DNA from: Pseudomonas sp. WJP1
GTDB lineage: Bacteria > Pseudomonadota > Gammaproteobacteria > Pseudomonadales > Pseudomonadaceae
Reading direction: 5' to 3'
Assembly: GCF_028471945.1 (NCBI RefSeq)
Contig: NZ_CP110128.1
Location: 3,584,501-3,648,500 of the forward strand
Length of the DNA: 64,000 nt
The translations under genes were made by a program, and so were the position numbers. The notes under the pieces are model-generated. The model was not told the origin of the DNA. It saw only the letters and a program-made list of their open reading frames with translations, and did no database searches. Numbering within the stretch: the first letter of the stretch is position 1; every line of letters begins with the position of its first letter. Of this stretch, positions 18,231 to 27,020 are shown one piece after another.

Positions 18231-18600
18231 GCTTTTATAGGGTCTGCGAAATTGAGTGCTCTGCCCGCCAGGCCAATACTCGATCCATGAAAACAACAAG
18301 CCGAGCCTATCAAGCGCTGGGCGCGACGCTTCAAGCCCTAACCCGGCAAGGTGAAAAAGGCGTCGTGCAATCCAGCCAGGGAAGAGTCAATCGGACCAGT
18401 GGAGGCCCGCGGCGCAATGCTCTCTCTTATGTGCATGCAAGTGCCGCCGCCCTCCCCAGCTGGATGGAAACACTGCTGGCCATAACACTGCCGATGTACA
18501 TGACTGCATACATAAGGACGAGCCCGGCCACACTCGCCGAGCCGGAACCATTGCAAGTTGCTGATCGTTTGCTAACCACCACCCTAGGCAGGAACTCGAA

Positions 18601-19761
18601 ATGAAAAAAGAAAAAGAGACGGGTTATGGACTCACCGGCATCGACCTGGATTCGATTAGCTTGAACAGGCGCACATTTTTGCTGGGGGCTGCCGCATCTG
18701 CCGCGGGGTTGTACCTGGGATCTTTCGCGCCCGGCGCATTTGCCGCCGCAGGCGGACACCTGGAAATTCTTGGCTGGGAAGGAGAAACCGGTGACGCGGA
18801 ACTCGCTGACTGGCGCAAGCAGCGCGGCGTCACTGTGCGGTCAAGCTACGCCAGCAACCAGGACGACATTACCGCTCGTCTGGCGGGCGCCGATCCGGTG
18901 CAGCTTGACTTGACCATGTACGCGCTGGGCTACGAGATCATCTACAAGGAGATGGGGCTGCTCAAGGCCATCGACACATCGAAAATCCCCAATTACTCGG
19001 CCGAAGATACTGTCCCGCTATTCTATAAAGGCAGCCGCTGGTACTGGGATGGCAAGCAGTGGGGCATTCCCCTTCTGTGGGGCATGAACACCATCGTCTA
19101 CAACCCGAAGAACGTCAAAAAGCCCACCGAATACAAAGACCTGCTGGACCCGAAATTGAAGGGGCGGCTGACCTTTGTCGATGACGGTACTTCGAACTGG
19201 TCGCTGATCGCGATTATTGCCGGCTATGGCGACAAGTTCCCCAACCTGACCCGTGCCGAGTTTGACGACGCATTCGAGAAACTCAAACCGTACCGTGACC
19301 AATGCCGAGTCTTCGCGGCCTCATCGGGCGATGCTGTTTCCCTGCTGGTTTCCGGCGAAGTGGACGCGGTTTTTTCGGCGACAGCCAACACGCCGTACGA
19401 GACCCGCAAGCGCGGAATAGAAACGGCCCTGTCGGTGCCCAAGGAAGGCGCGGCCCTCTGGTGCGATGCCTTGTTTGTGCCGAAAACGGCCAAGGACGTG
19501 CCGCTGGCGCTGGAGTTCATCAACAAGACGCTCGAAGCGCAAACACAGGCCAAGATGGCAACCACGATGTTCGCGGGCGTGGTCAACAGCAAAGCCGTGC
19601 CGCTGTTGCCCGAAGAGCTGAGAAACACCTACGACTATGCGAACCTGGACAGCTTTTTCGAGAAATCGAAACTCTACGGTCAGCCACCCCTGAGTTCCGA
19701 CAAGTATGTGACCTATGCTGAATGGATCGATCAGTGGGCAAACTTCAAAGGCTCATTCTAG
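18601..19761 (+). CDS. Polyamine-type ABC transporter substrate-binding protein with Tat signal (PotD-like)
   Basis: A 386-residue binding protein of the PotD/spermidine-putrescine type. The N-terminus is a twin-arginine signal: a polar region, NRRTFLLG around residues 22-29, a hydrophobic stretch and a cleavage site after GAFA. The protein would be exported folded, unusual for a PotD homologue. The mature part begins with HLEILGWEG and shows fold landmarks such as QLDLTMYALGYE and WGIPLLWGMNTIVYN. The ATG has AGGAA eight bases upstream. It starts a four-gene transporter operon and lies opposite an orphan tatA. Polyamines are only one of several ligand types for this family. Confidence 0.87.
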   Translation: MKKEKETGYGLTGIDLDSISLNRRTFLLGAAASAAGLYLGSFAPGAFAAAGGHLEILGWEGETGDAELADWRKQRGVTVRSSYASNQDDITARLAGADPVQLDLTMYALGYEIIYKEMGLLKAIDTSKIPNYSAEDTVPLFYKGSRWYWDGKQWGIPLLWGMNTIVYNPKNVKKPTEYKDLLDPKLKGRLTFVDDGTSNWSLIAIIAGYGDKFPNLTRAEFDDAFEKLKPYRDQCRVFAASSGDAVSLLVSGEVDAVFSATANTPYETRKRGIETALSVPKEGAALWCDALFVPKTAKDVPLALEFINKTLEAQTQAKMATTMFAGVVNSKAVPLLPEELRNTYDYANLDSFFEKSKLYGQPPLSSDKYVTYAEWIDQWANFKGSF

Positions 19762-19922
19762 AGCTGTCGGCTAGCCGGTTTATAGAAACGCCTGTTTGAG
19801 GGGGCTGCACGAGAGAGTGGGTGCTTGCGAGCACGCGCCCCTCTGCTCGACGGCGGCCACAACGTGCACGCGCTCAGCAGAGCGCCCTCGTTATCGAAAC
19901 AAAAAGCAAAGGCACACTCATC

Positions 19923-20858
19923 ATGAACGTAGTCAACAACAGCGAGCCCATCCTCCTGGATGACAGGAATTCGAAGGCGGGCAAGCACGTGAAAATCGAC
20001 AAAAAAACCTTGAGCGGCTACTTACTGGCGTCGCCTCCCCTGCTCTTCCTTATTGTATTTTTCCTCGTTCCATCGCTGCTGCTGCTGGTCGCGAGTTTCT
20101 GGACCGCCAAGACTTTCAGCATGGAGCCCGCCGCGACCCTTGCCAACTACGCCAGAGCCTTGAGCGCCAGCGGATTCTATGACTCGTTATGGATCGCGCT
20201 GCAAAACGGCTTCTGGACCGCCATGCTCTCGACGGTCATCAGCGCGCCTGTCGCCTATTACATTGTCTATCGAACGCGCTCCAACGCCGTCCTCTACCTG
20301 GCCTTGATTTCGTGGTTCTCCAGCTATCTGGTGCGGGTCTATGCCTGGCGCTCGATTTTGGGCACCAACGGCGTCATCAACTCCACGCTGCTGCACCTCG
20401 GTTTGATCGATCAACCCCTGGACTGGCTGGTATTCAGCAAGTTCTCGGTGGTGTTGACCCTTGTGCACATCATGCTGCCGTTCACCCTGCTGCTGCTGGT
20501 GTCTGGCCTGCGCGATATCAAGAAGGACTATCTGGAAGCCGCCGCAGATCTGGGCGCCAGCGGATCCACGATCCTATGGCGAGTGATCATGCCGATGGCG
20601 CACAAAAGCATTGTCAGTTCGTTCATGTTCACCTTCGTCCTCGCCGCCAGTGACTACGTCACGCCCCAAATGCTCGGGGGCAGAGATGCCATGACGACCG
20701 GTCTGGTGATCGCCAACCAGTTCCGCTCGGTGGGTAATTGGCCGCTGGGGGCAGCGATGGCCTACCTGTTGCTGCTGGTATTCATGCTGGTCTACGGGCT
20801 GCTTCTGGGTGTGTTGCGGGCTGCAAACCTGGCACCCGGCAAGCGTTACCACGACTGA
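19923..20858 (+). CDS. Polyamine-type ABC transporter permease (PotB-like)
   Basis: A 311-residue inner-membrane protein with about six transmembrane helices, the first at residues 32-58 (LLASPPLLFLIVFFLVPSLL region). The EAA loop that contacts the ATPase is at DYLEAAADLGASGSTILWRV. The start ATG at 19923 was chosen because the longer frame from 19821 adds 34 arginine- and alanine-rich residues without a membrane or family pattern. It follows the Tat-exported binding protein and precedes the second permease by 28 bp. Confidence 0.88.
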   Translation: MNVVNNSEPILLDDRNSKAGKHVKIDKKTLSGYLLASPPLLFLIVFFLVPSLLLLVASFWTAKTFSMEPAATLANYARALSASGFYDSLWIALQNGFWTAMLSTVISAPVAYYIVYRTRSNAVLYLALISWFSSYLVRVYAWRSILGTNGVINSTLLHLGLIDQPLDWLVFSKFSVVLTLVHIMLPFTLLLLVSGLRDIKKDYLEAAADLGASGSTILWRVIMPMAHKSIVSSFMFTFVLAASDYVTPQMLGGRDAMTTGLVIANQFRSVGNWPLGAAMAYLLLLVFMLVYGLLLGVLRAANLAPGKRYHD

Positions 20859-20886
20859 TTGCCGCCCATAAAAAAGGTAACTCGCC

Positions 20887-21678
20887 ATGATCAGGCTATT
20901 CACTTACGTTTACATGTTGTTCCTTTACGCACCCATCGCGATCATCGCGCTGTTCAGCTTTCATTCGTCAGCTTCGTTGTCGTTCCCGTTCGAGGGGTTT
21001 TCCACTCAATGGTACGAGGCGCTGTTCAGCAGCTCGGACTTCATGACGGCGCTGACCAACAGTGCAATCGTCGCCGCGGGCTCGGCAATACTCACCACCT
21101 TGCTCGGCACGTTCTCGGCACTGGCGCTCATGCGCATGAAAGGTCGAGTCAAATCCGCCTTTGCCTTCATGAACTTCGCCCCGATCGCCTTGCCCGGTTT
21201 ATTCCTGGGAATCGCGCTGGTGATTTTCTTCTCGTTGATCGGCCTGCCACGCTCGCTGCTCACCGTGATCATTGGCCATACGCTGTTCACTTTTCCGTTT
21301 TTCGTCGAGTCCGTGCGTTCACGCCTGGAGTACTTCGATCTGTCATTCGAAGAAGCGGCTCGTGACCTGGGCGCATCGCCGCTCAAGGCATTCTGGTTGG
21401 TGACGCTGCCAATCATCGGGCCGACGATTGCCGGTGCCGCGATCCTGGCGGTCGCACTTTCGATGGACGAGTTCCTGATCACCGTATTCGTCACCGGCAG
21501 CGACACAACGCTGCCCCTCATGATTCTTTCGATGATGCGCCGCGCCGTCAGCCCAACCATCAATGCCGCCTCGGTATTCATGCTGGTCGTGACCATTGCC
21601 ATCATTGTCATCGCCGGCCTGGTCATGACCCTGCGCCGTCGCCGCCTCGAACTTGAACGCGCAGAAACTGCGGAGTAA
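20887..21678 (+). CDS. Polyamine-type ABC transporter permease (PotC-like)
   Basis: A 263-residue inner-membrane protein with about six transmembrane helices and an EAA loop at LSFEEAARDLGASPLKAFWLVTLP. It pairs with the PotB-like protein to form the channel. The gene is 28 bp after potB-like and 5 bp before the ATPase gene, so the three are translated from one message. Confidence 0.88.
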   Translation: MIRLFTYVYMLFLYAPIAIIALFSFHSSASLSFPFEGFSTQWYEALFSSSDFMTALTNSAIVAAGSAILTTLLGTFSALALMRMKGRVKSAFAFMNFAPIALPGLFLGIALVIFFSLIGLPRSLLTVIIGHTLFTFPFFVESVRSRLEYFDLSFEEAARDLGASPLKAFWLVTLPIIGPTIAGAAILAVALSMDEFLITVFVTGSDTTLPLMILSMMRRAVSPTINAASVFMLVVTIAIIVIAGLVMTLRRRRLELERAETAE

Positions 21679-21683
21679 TCACC

Positions 21684-22763
21684 ATGACCAACAGTATTGA
21701 ACTGACCGGAATATCCAAGAGCTACGGCAACCTGACCGCCCTGGGCAAAGTCGACCTGACCGTAAAGCGCAACGAAATCCTGACATTGCTGGGCCCTAGT
21801 GGTTGTGGCAAAACCACGCTGATGCGCATCATCGCCGGCTTCGAAGAACCCACCACCGGCAAGGTCGTGATCGATGGCAAGGACTCAACGTCCCTGGCGC
21901 CTGAGCACCGTCCGGTCAACATGGTGTTTCAGAAATACGCCCTGTTCCCTCACCTGGACGTCTTCGACAACGTTGCTTTCGGGCTGCGCCTGAAGAAGAA
22001 ACCGAAGGATGAAATCAAGCGTGAAGTGACCAAGGCACTGGAACTGGTGCAGCTGGAAAGCTTCAAGAATCGCTGGATTTCCGAGCTCAGTGGCGGGCAG
22101 GCGCAACGCGTCGCACTGGCCCGGGCGTTGGTGAATCGCCCCGCCGTGCTGCTGCTCGATGAGCCACTGGCTGCGCTGGACCTGAAGATTCGCCACCACA
22201 TGCTCAATGAAATCAAACGGATCCACGAAGAGACATCGACAACGTTCGTGTATGTCACCCATGACCAGGACGAAGCGATGATCCTGTCCGACCGGGTGGT
22301 ATTGCTGAACAAGGGTGGCATCGAGCAGATCGGTGGGCCGCAGGAGATGTATTGGTCGCCGCGTACGTTGTTCGCCGCGAAGTTTTTTGGCGATACCAAC
22401 ATCGTCAATGGCACGTACGGGCTTGGCGATACCAGCAACGGTTATGTTGATCTGCCGTTTGGTCGATACGCGCATACGGCCAAGAACAGCCTGGGTGCCG
22501 GCCCCGTCAACGTGTCGATCCGTCCGGAAACCATCGGTCTGCAGCCCGCTCAAGGCGCTGCGATGGCCGACGGGGCCTTTGTCGGCAAAGTGAAAGACAC
22601 TTCGTTCATCGGTAATCGGGTTATTTATCGAGTAGCTGTGGCTGGCGGAACCATCGATCTTAAATGCCAGCAGTTGCCCACCCCCGGCAGCCACGCGCTA
22701 CCACCTGGATCGGATGTGGCGCTCACCTGTAAACCAGACAGCTTTGTGGTGATACCGGCCTGA
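21684..22763 (+). CDS. Polyamine-type ABC transporter ATP-binding protein (PotA-like)
   Basis: A 359-residue ATPase. Walker A is GPSGCGKTT (37-45), the Q-loop is in VFQKYALFPHL, the signature is ELSGGQAQR, Walker B is LLLDEPLAALD and the switch histidine is in VTHDQDEA. A C-terminal TOBE-type domain follows from about residue 285. It is the last gene of the transporter operon; a strong intrinsic terminator lies 61 bp after its stop. Confidence 0.9.
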   Translation: MTNSIELTGISKSYGNLTALGKVDLTVKRNEILTLLGPSGCGKTTLMRIIAGFEEPTTGKVVIDGKDSTSLAPEHRPVNMVFQKYALFPHLDVFDNVAFGLRLKKKPKDEIKREVTKALELVQLESFKNRWISELSGGQAQRVALARALVNRPAVLLLDEPLAALDLKIRHHMLNEIKRIHEETSTTFVYVTHDQDEAMILSDRVVLLNKGGIEQIGGPQEMYWSPRTLFAAKFFGDTNIVNGTYGLGDTSNGYVDLPFGRYAHTAKNSLGAGPVNVSIRPETIGLQPAQGAAMADGAFVGKVKDTSFIGNRVIYRVAVAGGTIDLKCQQLPTPGSHALPPGSDVALTCKPDSFVVIPA

Positions 22764-22823
22764 ATGGCAATGCAGTGAACCAGCCCCCCTGCTGACTTCA
22801 GCATGGGGTATGTCAGCAACTTC

Positions 22824-22873
22824 AACGCTGGATCATCAGCTCTTCCCAAAGAGCATGATCCGGCGTTTTTTTT
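22824..22873 (+). terminator. Intrinsic terminator or attenuator between the transporter operon and the GMC gene
   Basis: A long hairpin: AACGC.GGATCAT pairs with ATGATCC.GCGTT, enclosing an inner stem GCTCTT/AAGAGC, and is followed directly by eight T residues (22866-22873). It ends only 20 bp before the ATG of the next gene, so it would either end the transporter operon or limit transcription into the GMC gene. Confidence 0.85.
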
Positions 22874-22893
22874 GATCAGGGCGGAACACAACA

Positions 22894-24480
22894 ATGGTCG
22901 ACTATATCGTGGTCGGGGGCGGGTCAGCCGGGTGCGTCATTGCGGCACGTCTCAGCGAAAATACACAGGTTTCAGTCGTTCTCCTCGAAGAGGGGCCAAA
23001 GGACATTCACCCGTTCATTCATCTTCCGGTCGGTTTCTACAAGACCAGCCAGGGCAACCTGGTCGAACGCTATCCCTGGGAGCCACCCGCGGACTATATC
23101 GGCCCCGCCAATCCGACCATGGTCCAGGCGCGGGTTCTTGGCGGCGGCAGTTCGGTCAACGCCATGGTCTACTTGCGCGGGCAACCGGCCGATTACGACA
23201 GCTGGGCAGCGGGTGGTGCTCAGGGCTGGGCCTACAACGACGTCCTGCCCTTCTTCAAGAAATGCGAAACCAACGATCGATTCAGCAATGATGCGCACGG
23301 CACTGATGGTCCGGTCGGCGTCAGTGATCAGCGTTTTACCCACCCTCTGACCAAGCTCTGGCTACAAGCCTGCCAACAAGCCGGGCTGGCCTATAACGCA
23401 GACTTCAACTCGGGGATGCAGGACGGTTGCGGGCTCTATCAAATCAACGCCAGGAACGGTCTGCGATCGAGCACGTCGGTCGCCTACTTGAAGCCTGCGC
23501 GAAAGAGACCCAATCTGACGGTCAAAACCAACTGCCGAGTCTTGCGCATCCTGGTCGAAAATGGCCGCGCAACGGGCGTTGAATACCTTGAAAACAATCA
23601 GCGTCGAGTACTCAGGGCCGAGCGCGAAGTCATTGTCAGTGCCGGGGCGATCAATACCCCGAAACTGTTGATGCTGTCAGGCATTGGCCCAGCCAGTCAC
23701 TTGCGGGACAAAGGCGTCGAGGTAGTACATGACCTGCCTGGCGTCGGACAAAACCTGCAGGATCACATCGAAGTATCACTGATCAACGAACTGCGCCGCC
23801 CATTGAGCTACGACAAGTACAAGAAGCCGCACTGGAAACTCGCAGCCGGGTTGCAATACGCGTTGTTTCGAGAAGGGCCGGTGACTTCCAACGTGGTCGA
23901 AGGTGGCGCGTTCTGGCGTACATCTGTCGCCGAGAACCGTGCGGACGCGCAGTACTGCTTCATGGCGGGTGCCGGTGTAGAGGCTGGCGTGGGTTCCGTT
24001 CCCGGTGGCAACGGTTGCACCCTGAACGTGTGCCAGACCCGCCCGCGCTCGGCCGGTGCAGTGCAACTTCGCAGCGCAGACCCGATGGACTTTCCGTCGA
24101 TTGAACCCAACTACCTGGCCGACCCCTTCGATGTCGAATGCATGATCGAGGCGACCGAATTCGGACGACACATCATGTCCCAGAGTGCGATGGCCGGTCA
24201 TATTCTGCGCGAACACGTCCCCGCCGAACCATTGCGCACCCGTAATGACTATATGAATTTCGTGCGTCGGCAGGCGCATGCTGCGCTGCACCCGGTAGGC
24301 ACCTGTAAAATGGGCACGGACGAGATGGCGGTGGTGGACAATGAGCTGCGGGTACAAGGCATCGAAGGCCTGCGAGTCGCCGACAATTCCATTGCCCCGA
24401 CTTTGTGCTCCAGTAATACCAACGCGCTGGCGATCATGATCGGTGAGAAAGCGGCTGATCACATTCAGCGTGCCTTGTAG
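22894..24480 (+). CDS. GMC oxidoreductase, paralogue of the 10345-11931 enzyme
   Basis: A 528-residue FAD enzyme. The FAD motif is VVGGGSAG (residues 6-13), the signature is ARVLGGGSSVNAMVYLRG, and the catalytic histidine is in [13 protein letters not shown] with the partner asparagine in SSNTNALA. It matches the other 528-residue GMC enzyme along the whole chain. The ribosome site AGGGCGGAA is placed just after a terminator-like hairpin. Position after a polyamine-type transporter suggests oxidation of the imported compound, or of a compound made from it. The electron acceptor (oxygen, quinone or other) cannot be told from sequence. Confidence 0.87.
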   Translation: MVDYIVVGGGSAGCVIAARLSENTQVSVVLLEEGPKDIHPFIHLPVGFYKTSQGNLVERYPWEPPADYIGPANPTMVQARVLGGGSSVNAMVYLRGQPADYDSWAAGGAQGWAYNDVLPFFKKCETNDRFSNDAHGTDGPVGVSDQRFTHPLTKLWLQACQQAGLAYNADFNSGMQDGCGLYQINARNGLRSSTSVAYLKPARKRPNLTVKTNCRVLRILVENGRATGVEYLENNQRRVLRAEREVIVSAGAINTPKLLMLSGIGPASHLRDKGVEVVHDLPGVGQNLQDHIEVSLINELRRPLSYDKYKKPHWKLAAGLQYALFREGPVTSNVVEGGAFWRTSVAENRADAQYCFMAGAGVEAGVGSVPGGNGCTLNVCQTRPRSAGAVQLRSADPMDFPSIEPNYLADPFDVECMIEATEFGRHIMSQSAMAGHILREHVPAEPLRTRNDYMNFVRRQAHAALHPVGTCKMGTDEMAVVDNELRVQGIEGLRVADNSIAPTLCSSNTNALAIMIGEKAADHIQRAL

Positions 24481-24490
24481 GAGCGATGGT

Positions 24491-24516
24491 TAAAAAAAGC
24501 TCCCCGATTGGGGAGC
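24491..24516 (-). terminator. Intrinsic terminator of the HisD-like gene
   Basis: GCTCCCC (24499-24505) and GGGGAGC (24510-24516) form a 7-bp stem with a GATT loop. On the minus strand the stem is followed by a run of seven T residues. It lies about 100 bp past the stop of the minus-strand HisD-like gene and 20 bp past the end of the convergent GMC gene. Confidence 0.85.
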
Positions 24517-24616
24517 CTGAAAGCACTTGGAAAGACGGTGAGAGTGACCAGCAGCACCGAGAAACGACCAGTTTTCTCGCTATCCGCTTACCAGGTGCGG
24601 TGAAGACCCGCAGCCC

Positions 24617-25900
24617 TCAAGCGGACTGTTTGTAGCGACGAATGCGGATGTCCGCCTGCTCCTTGTGCCCGGCGAACCCTTCCATGCCGCACAAGCGCGA
24701 GCAGTATTCGCCAACCAGCACGCTGGCCTCATCCGTGAGGACACGTTGATAAGTGCAGGTCTTGATGAACTTGCCGACCCACAGGCCGCCGGTGTAGCGC
24801 GCGGTCCCGGTGGTGGGCAGGGTGTGGTTGGTGCCGATCACCTTGTCACCGTAGGAGACGTTGGTCCGCTGACCAAGAAACAGTGCTCCGTAGTTGGTCA
24901 TGTGTTCGAGGAAATAGAGCGGGTCGCGGGTCATGACCTGTACGTGTTCGGAGGCAATCCGGTCGGCTTCCTGGACCAGTTCGTCAAGGGTGTCGCACAG
25001 GATGATTTCGCCATAATCACGCCAGGCGACTGACGCCACCGGCGCGGTCGACAGGATGGTCAACTGGCGCTCGATTTCTGCCGGCAGGGTTTCTGCAAGT
25101 GTAGGGCTATTGGTCAGGAATACGGCTGGTGAGTTGACGCCATGCTCAGCCTGGCCAAGCAAGTCGGCAGCAATGATTTCGACATCCGAGCTGTCATCGG
25201 CAATCACCAGGGTTTCAGTCGGGCCGGCGATCAAGTCGATCCCGATTTTGCCAAACAGTTGGCGCTTGGCTTCCGCGACATAGGCATTGCCTGGCCCGAC
25301 GATCATGTCGACCGGCTTGAATGCTTCAGTACCCAACGCAAAAGCGGCAATCGCCTGGACCCCGCCGACACAGTAAATTTCATCGGCACCGGCCAGGTAC
25401 ATCGCGGTCACGATGGCCGGATGAGGCTTGCCATCAAAGGGCGGAGCCGCTGCGACCACGCGTTTCACCCCCGCCACCTTGGCGGTCAGCACGCTCATAT
25501 GCGCCGATGCCAGCAGCGGGTATTTGCCGCCGGGAATGTAGCAACCCACCGAGTTCACTGGAATATTGCGGTGCCCCAGGATCACGCCCGGCAGCGTCTC
25601 GACCTCAACATCGTGCATGGATGCTTTTTGCACTTCGGCAAAACGACGTACTTGCGCCTGGGCGAATTTGATATCGCCGATTTCCTGTTCGGAAAGGCTG
25701 GCGACACAGGCCGCGATTTCTTCGTCGGTCAGGCGGAAGGACGCGGGTGCCCACTGATCAAACTTCCTTGAGTATTCACGAACGGCAGCGTCTCCGTTGT
25801 TGGCGACGTCGGCGATGATTTGCGCAACCGTATCGCGGACTTGAGAAGCAATCTCGGCTTGAGCTTCGACAGGCTTGCTTGTTTTCAGATAACGAATCAT
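24617..25900 (-). CDS. Histidinol dehydrogenase-family protein (HisD/HpsN-like), catabolic paralogue
   Basis: A 427-residue NAD-dependent four-electron alcohol dehydrogenase of the HisD family. The zinc ligands are present (Q and H in GQAEHG, D in [11 protein letters not shown]412 in [10 protein letters not shown]), as is the acid/base pair E-H in SEHVQ. Unlike hisD, it has no histidine-biosynthesis neighbours, and the region [15 protein letters not shown] differs from biosynthetic HisD. Paralogues such as HpsN oxidise sulfopropanediol to sulfolactate. The ATG at 25900 has GGAG eight bases upstream. Its promoter region holds a LacI-type palindrome and a triple GACGCA array, so it appears to belong to both local regulons. 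Substrate is open. Confidence 0.82.
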   Translation of the reverse strand: MIRYLKTSKPVEAQAEIASQVRDTVAQIIADVANNGDAAVREYSRKFDQWAPASFRLTDEEIAACVASLSEQEIGDIKFAQAQVRRFAEVQKASMHDVEVETLPGVILGHRNIPVNSVGCYIPGGKYPLLASAHMSVLTAKVAGVKRVVAAAPPFDGKPHPAIVTAMYLAGADEIYCVGGVQAIAAFALGTEAFKPVDMIVGPGNAYVAEAKRQLFGKIGIDLIAGPTETLVIADDSSDVEIIAADLLGQAEHGVNSPAVFLTNSPTLAETLPAEIERQLTILSTAPVASVAWRDYGEIILCDTLDELVQEADRIASEHVQVMTRDPLYFLEHMTNYGALFLGQRTNVSYGDKVIGTNHTLPTTGTARYTGGLWVGKFIKTCTYQRVLTDEASVLVGEYCSRLCGMEGFAGHKEQADIRIRRYKQSA

Positions 25901-26005
25901 CAATAGGCTCCAGGTGGTTCTTGAGGGCACGCGACATGCCCTCAGCTTGGCGACCATCTTTTCTTAGCCCGCTCTCCCCGGCAATTTCGCAGCGCCTTCA
26001 TTGAT

Positions 26006-26032
26006 GACGCAATCTGACGCAGCACAGACGCA
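26006..26032 (+). promoter_or_regulatory. Candidate operator: three GACGCA hexamers in tandem
   Basis: GACGCA begins at 26006, 26016 and 26027. The first two form GACGCAATCTGACGCA, identical to the element inside the GH3 gene apart from one base. The array is 106 bp upstream of the HisD-like start and is oriented toward it. Confidence 0.6.
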
Positions 26033-26061
26033 CTGCTGAAGCACTCGAATCCGTCGGAAGC

Positions 26062-26075
26062 GTTATACGTATAAC
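26062..26075. promoter_or_regulatory. LacI-type operator GTTATACGTATAAC (copy 1)
   Basis: A perfect 14-bp palindrome with a central CG, the usual form of LacI/GalR operators. It lies 162 bp upstream of the HisD-like gene and 184 bp from the second copy next to the ThuA operon. Confidence 0.75.
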
Positions 26076-26208
26076 TTTTTCGTATCAAAACCCGACAGGC
26101 TGCATCACAAGCGCATGACGAGTTATCTACAGCCCTTTATTTATATAGGCTCAAACCGCCTATGTCAGCACTTTCCAAGACCCTTTCAGGAAATTAATCA
26201 AGTCGCCA

Positions 26209-26239
26209 TTGACTTAGCGATTCGGAGTGATAATTTAAA
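26209..26239 (+). promoter_or_regulatory. Likely sigma-70 promoter of the ThuA-IolD-GMC operon
   Basis: TTGACT at 26209-26214 could be the -35 element, with an AT-rich -10 region (TAATTT or overlapping TTTAAA) 16-19 bp downstream. The second LacI-type palindrome follows immediately, where bound repressor would block initiation. Confidence 0.45.
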
Positions 26240-26244
26240 TAGGC

Positions 26245-26260
26245 GGTTATACGTATAACC
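26245..26260. promoter_or_regulatory. LacI-type operator GGTTATACGTATAACC (copy 2)
   Basis: A perfect 16-bp palindrome 35 bp upstream of the ThuA-like start codon and directly after the likely -10 element. Identical in its 14-bp core to three other sites in the window. Confidence 0.8.
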
Positions 26261-26294
26261 TAATAATCACGCCCACATGAAGAGGTGACCAACC

Positions 26295-27020
26295 GTGAGT
26301 CGAGTCTTGTATTTATTCGGTGGCTGGCCCGGCCATTACCCCTATGAAATTGCTGCATGGGCCCGGACCGTTTTCCAGGAACTGGATTTCGAAGTCGAAG
26401 AGTCGACCGACATCTTCACGCTCGACAGGGACTTGACCGGCTACGACCTGATCGTGATCGGCTGGAACAATGCCGTCACCACGGAAACGCTGACCGCCTC
26501 CCAGGAAAAACGCCTGCTCGAAGCGATCGAAAGCGGCACTGGCCTGGTGGGTTGGCACGGTGCGGGTGCGGCCTTTCGCGCAAGCCTCAAGTACCACTGG
26601 GTGCTGGGCGGATCGTTTCTCGAGCATCCGATGGGCGAAGGCTTTCCCCATCCGTACCAGGTCAACGTCATCGATCGCACGCATGAGGTCACTCAAGGCG
26701 TCGAGGATTTCGAGGTCAGGTCCGAGCAGTACTACATGCAGGTCGACCCGAACATTCATGTGCTCGCCGAAACCACCTTCGATGGCAATCCATTTCCATG
26801 GATCAAGGGCCACCGCAGCCCGGTTGCCTGGGTTCGCCAGTGGGGCCAGGGCCGGGTGTTCTATCACTCGATCGGGCACGACACCAGCAACCTGGCCGAC
26901 CCGAACATCCGTCGCCTGACCAGGCAAGGCCTGAACTGGGCAACGCGCGGGCGCGCACAAGTCACCGAGAAACCCTCCGCCTCCACCCCGTTTTCATCAA
27001 CCCAAGGAGTCCTGTCATGA
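26295..27020 (+). CDS. ThuA-like class I glutamine-amidotransferase-fold protein
   Basis: A 241-residue protein of the ThuA domain family. It shows the usual landmarks: LYLFGGWPGH at the start, GLVGWHGAGAAF in the middle, then SEQYYMQVDP and GRVFYHSIGHD near the end. ThuA of rhizobia works with a Gfo/Idh/MocA enzyme (ThuB) in trehalose and related disaccharide use through 3-keto sugars; its exact chemistry is poorly known. Translation starts at GTG with AGAGGTG upstream. It overlaps the next gene by 4 bp (ATGA), so the two proteins are made together. A LacI-type operator just upstream suggests induction by a sugar-like ligand. Confidence 0.85.
   Translation: MSRVLYLFGGWPGHYPYEIAAWARTVFQELDFEVEESTDIFTLDRDLTGYDLIVIGWNNAVTTETLTASQEKRLLEAIESGTGLVGWHGAGAAFRASLKYHWVLGGSFLEHPMGEGFPHPYQVNVIDRTHEVTQGVEDFEVRSEQYYMQVDPNIHVLAETTFDGNPFPWIKGHRSPVAWVRQWGQGRVFYHSIGHDTSNLADPNIRRLTRQGLNWATRGRAQVTEKPSASTPFSSTQGVLS

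Larger units (their letters stand above)
18016..18600. promoter_or_regulatory. Divergent regulatory region between ThDP enzyme/tatA and the Tat-dependent ABC transporter
   Basis: A 585-bp gap with no convincing gene; a 126-codon frame at 18224-18604 has no family features and atypical composition. It contains two copies of the 16-bp direct-repeat element, one facing each way, 92 bp apart, suggesting shared control of both divergent units. Confidence 0.5.

Noticed and set aside
18224..18604. A 126-codon plus-strand frame ending at the PotD-like start
   Set aside because: No domain, unusual composition, no good ribosome site, and it covers a candidate operator; treated as regulatory DNA.
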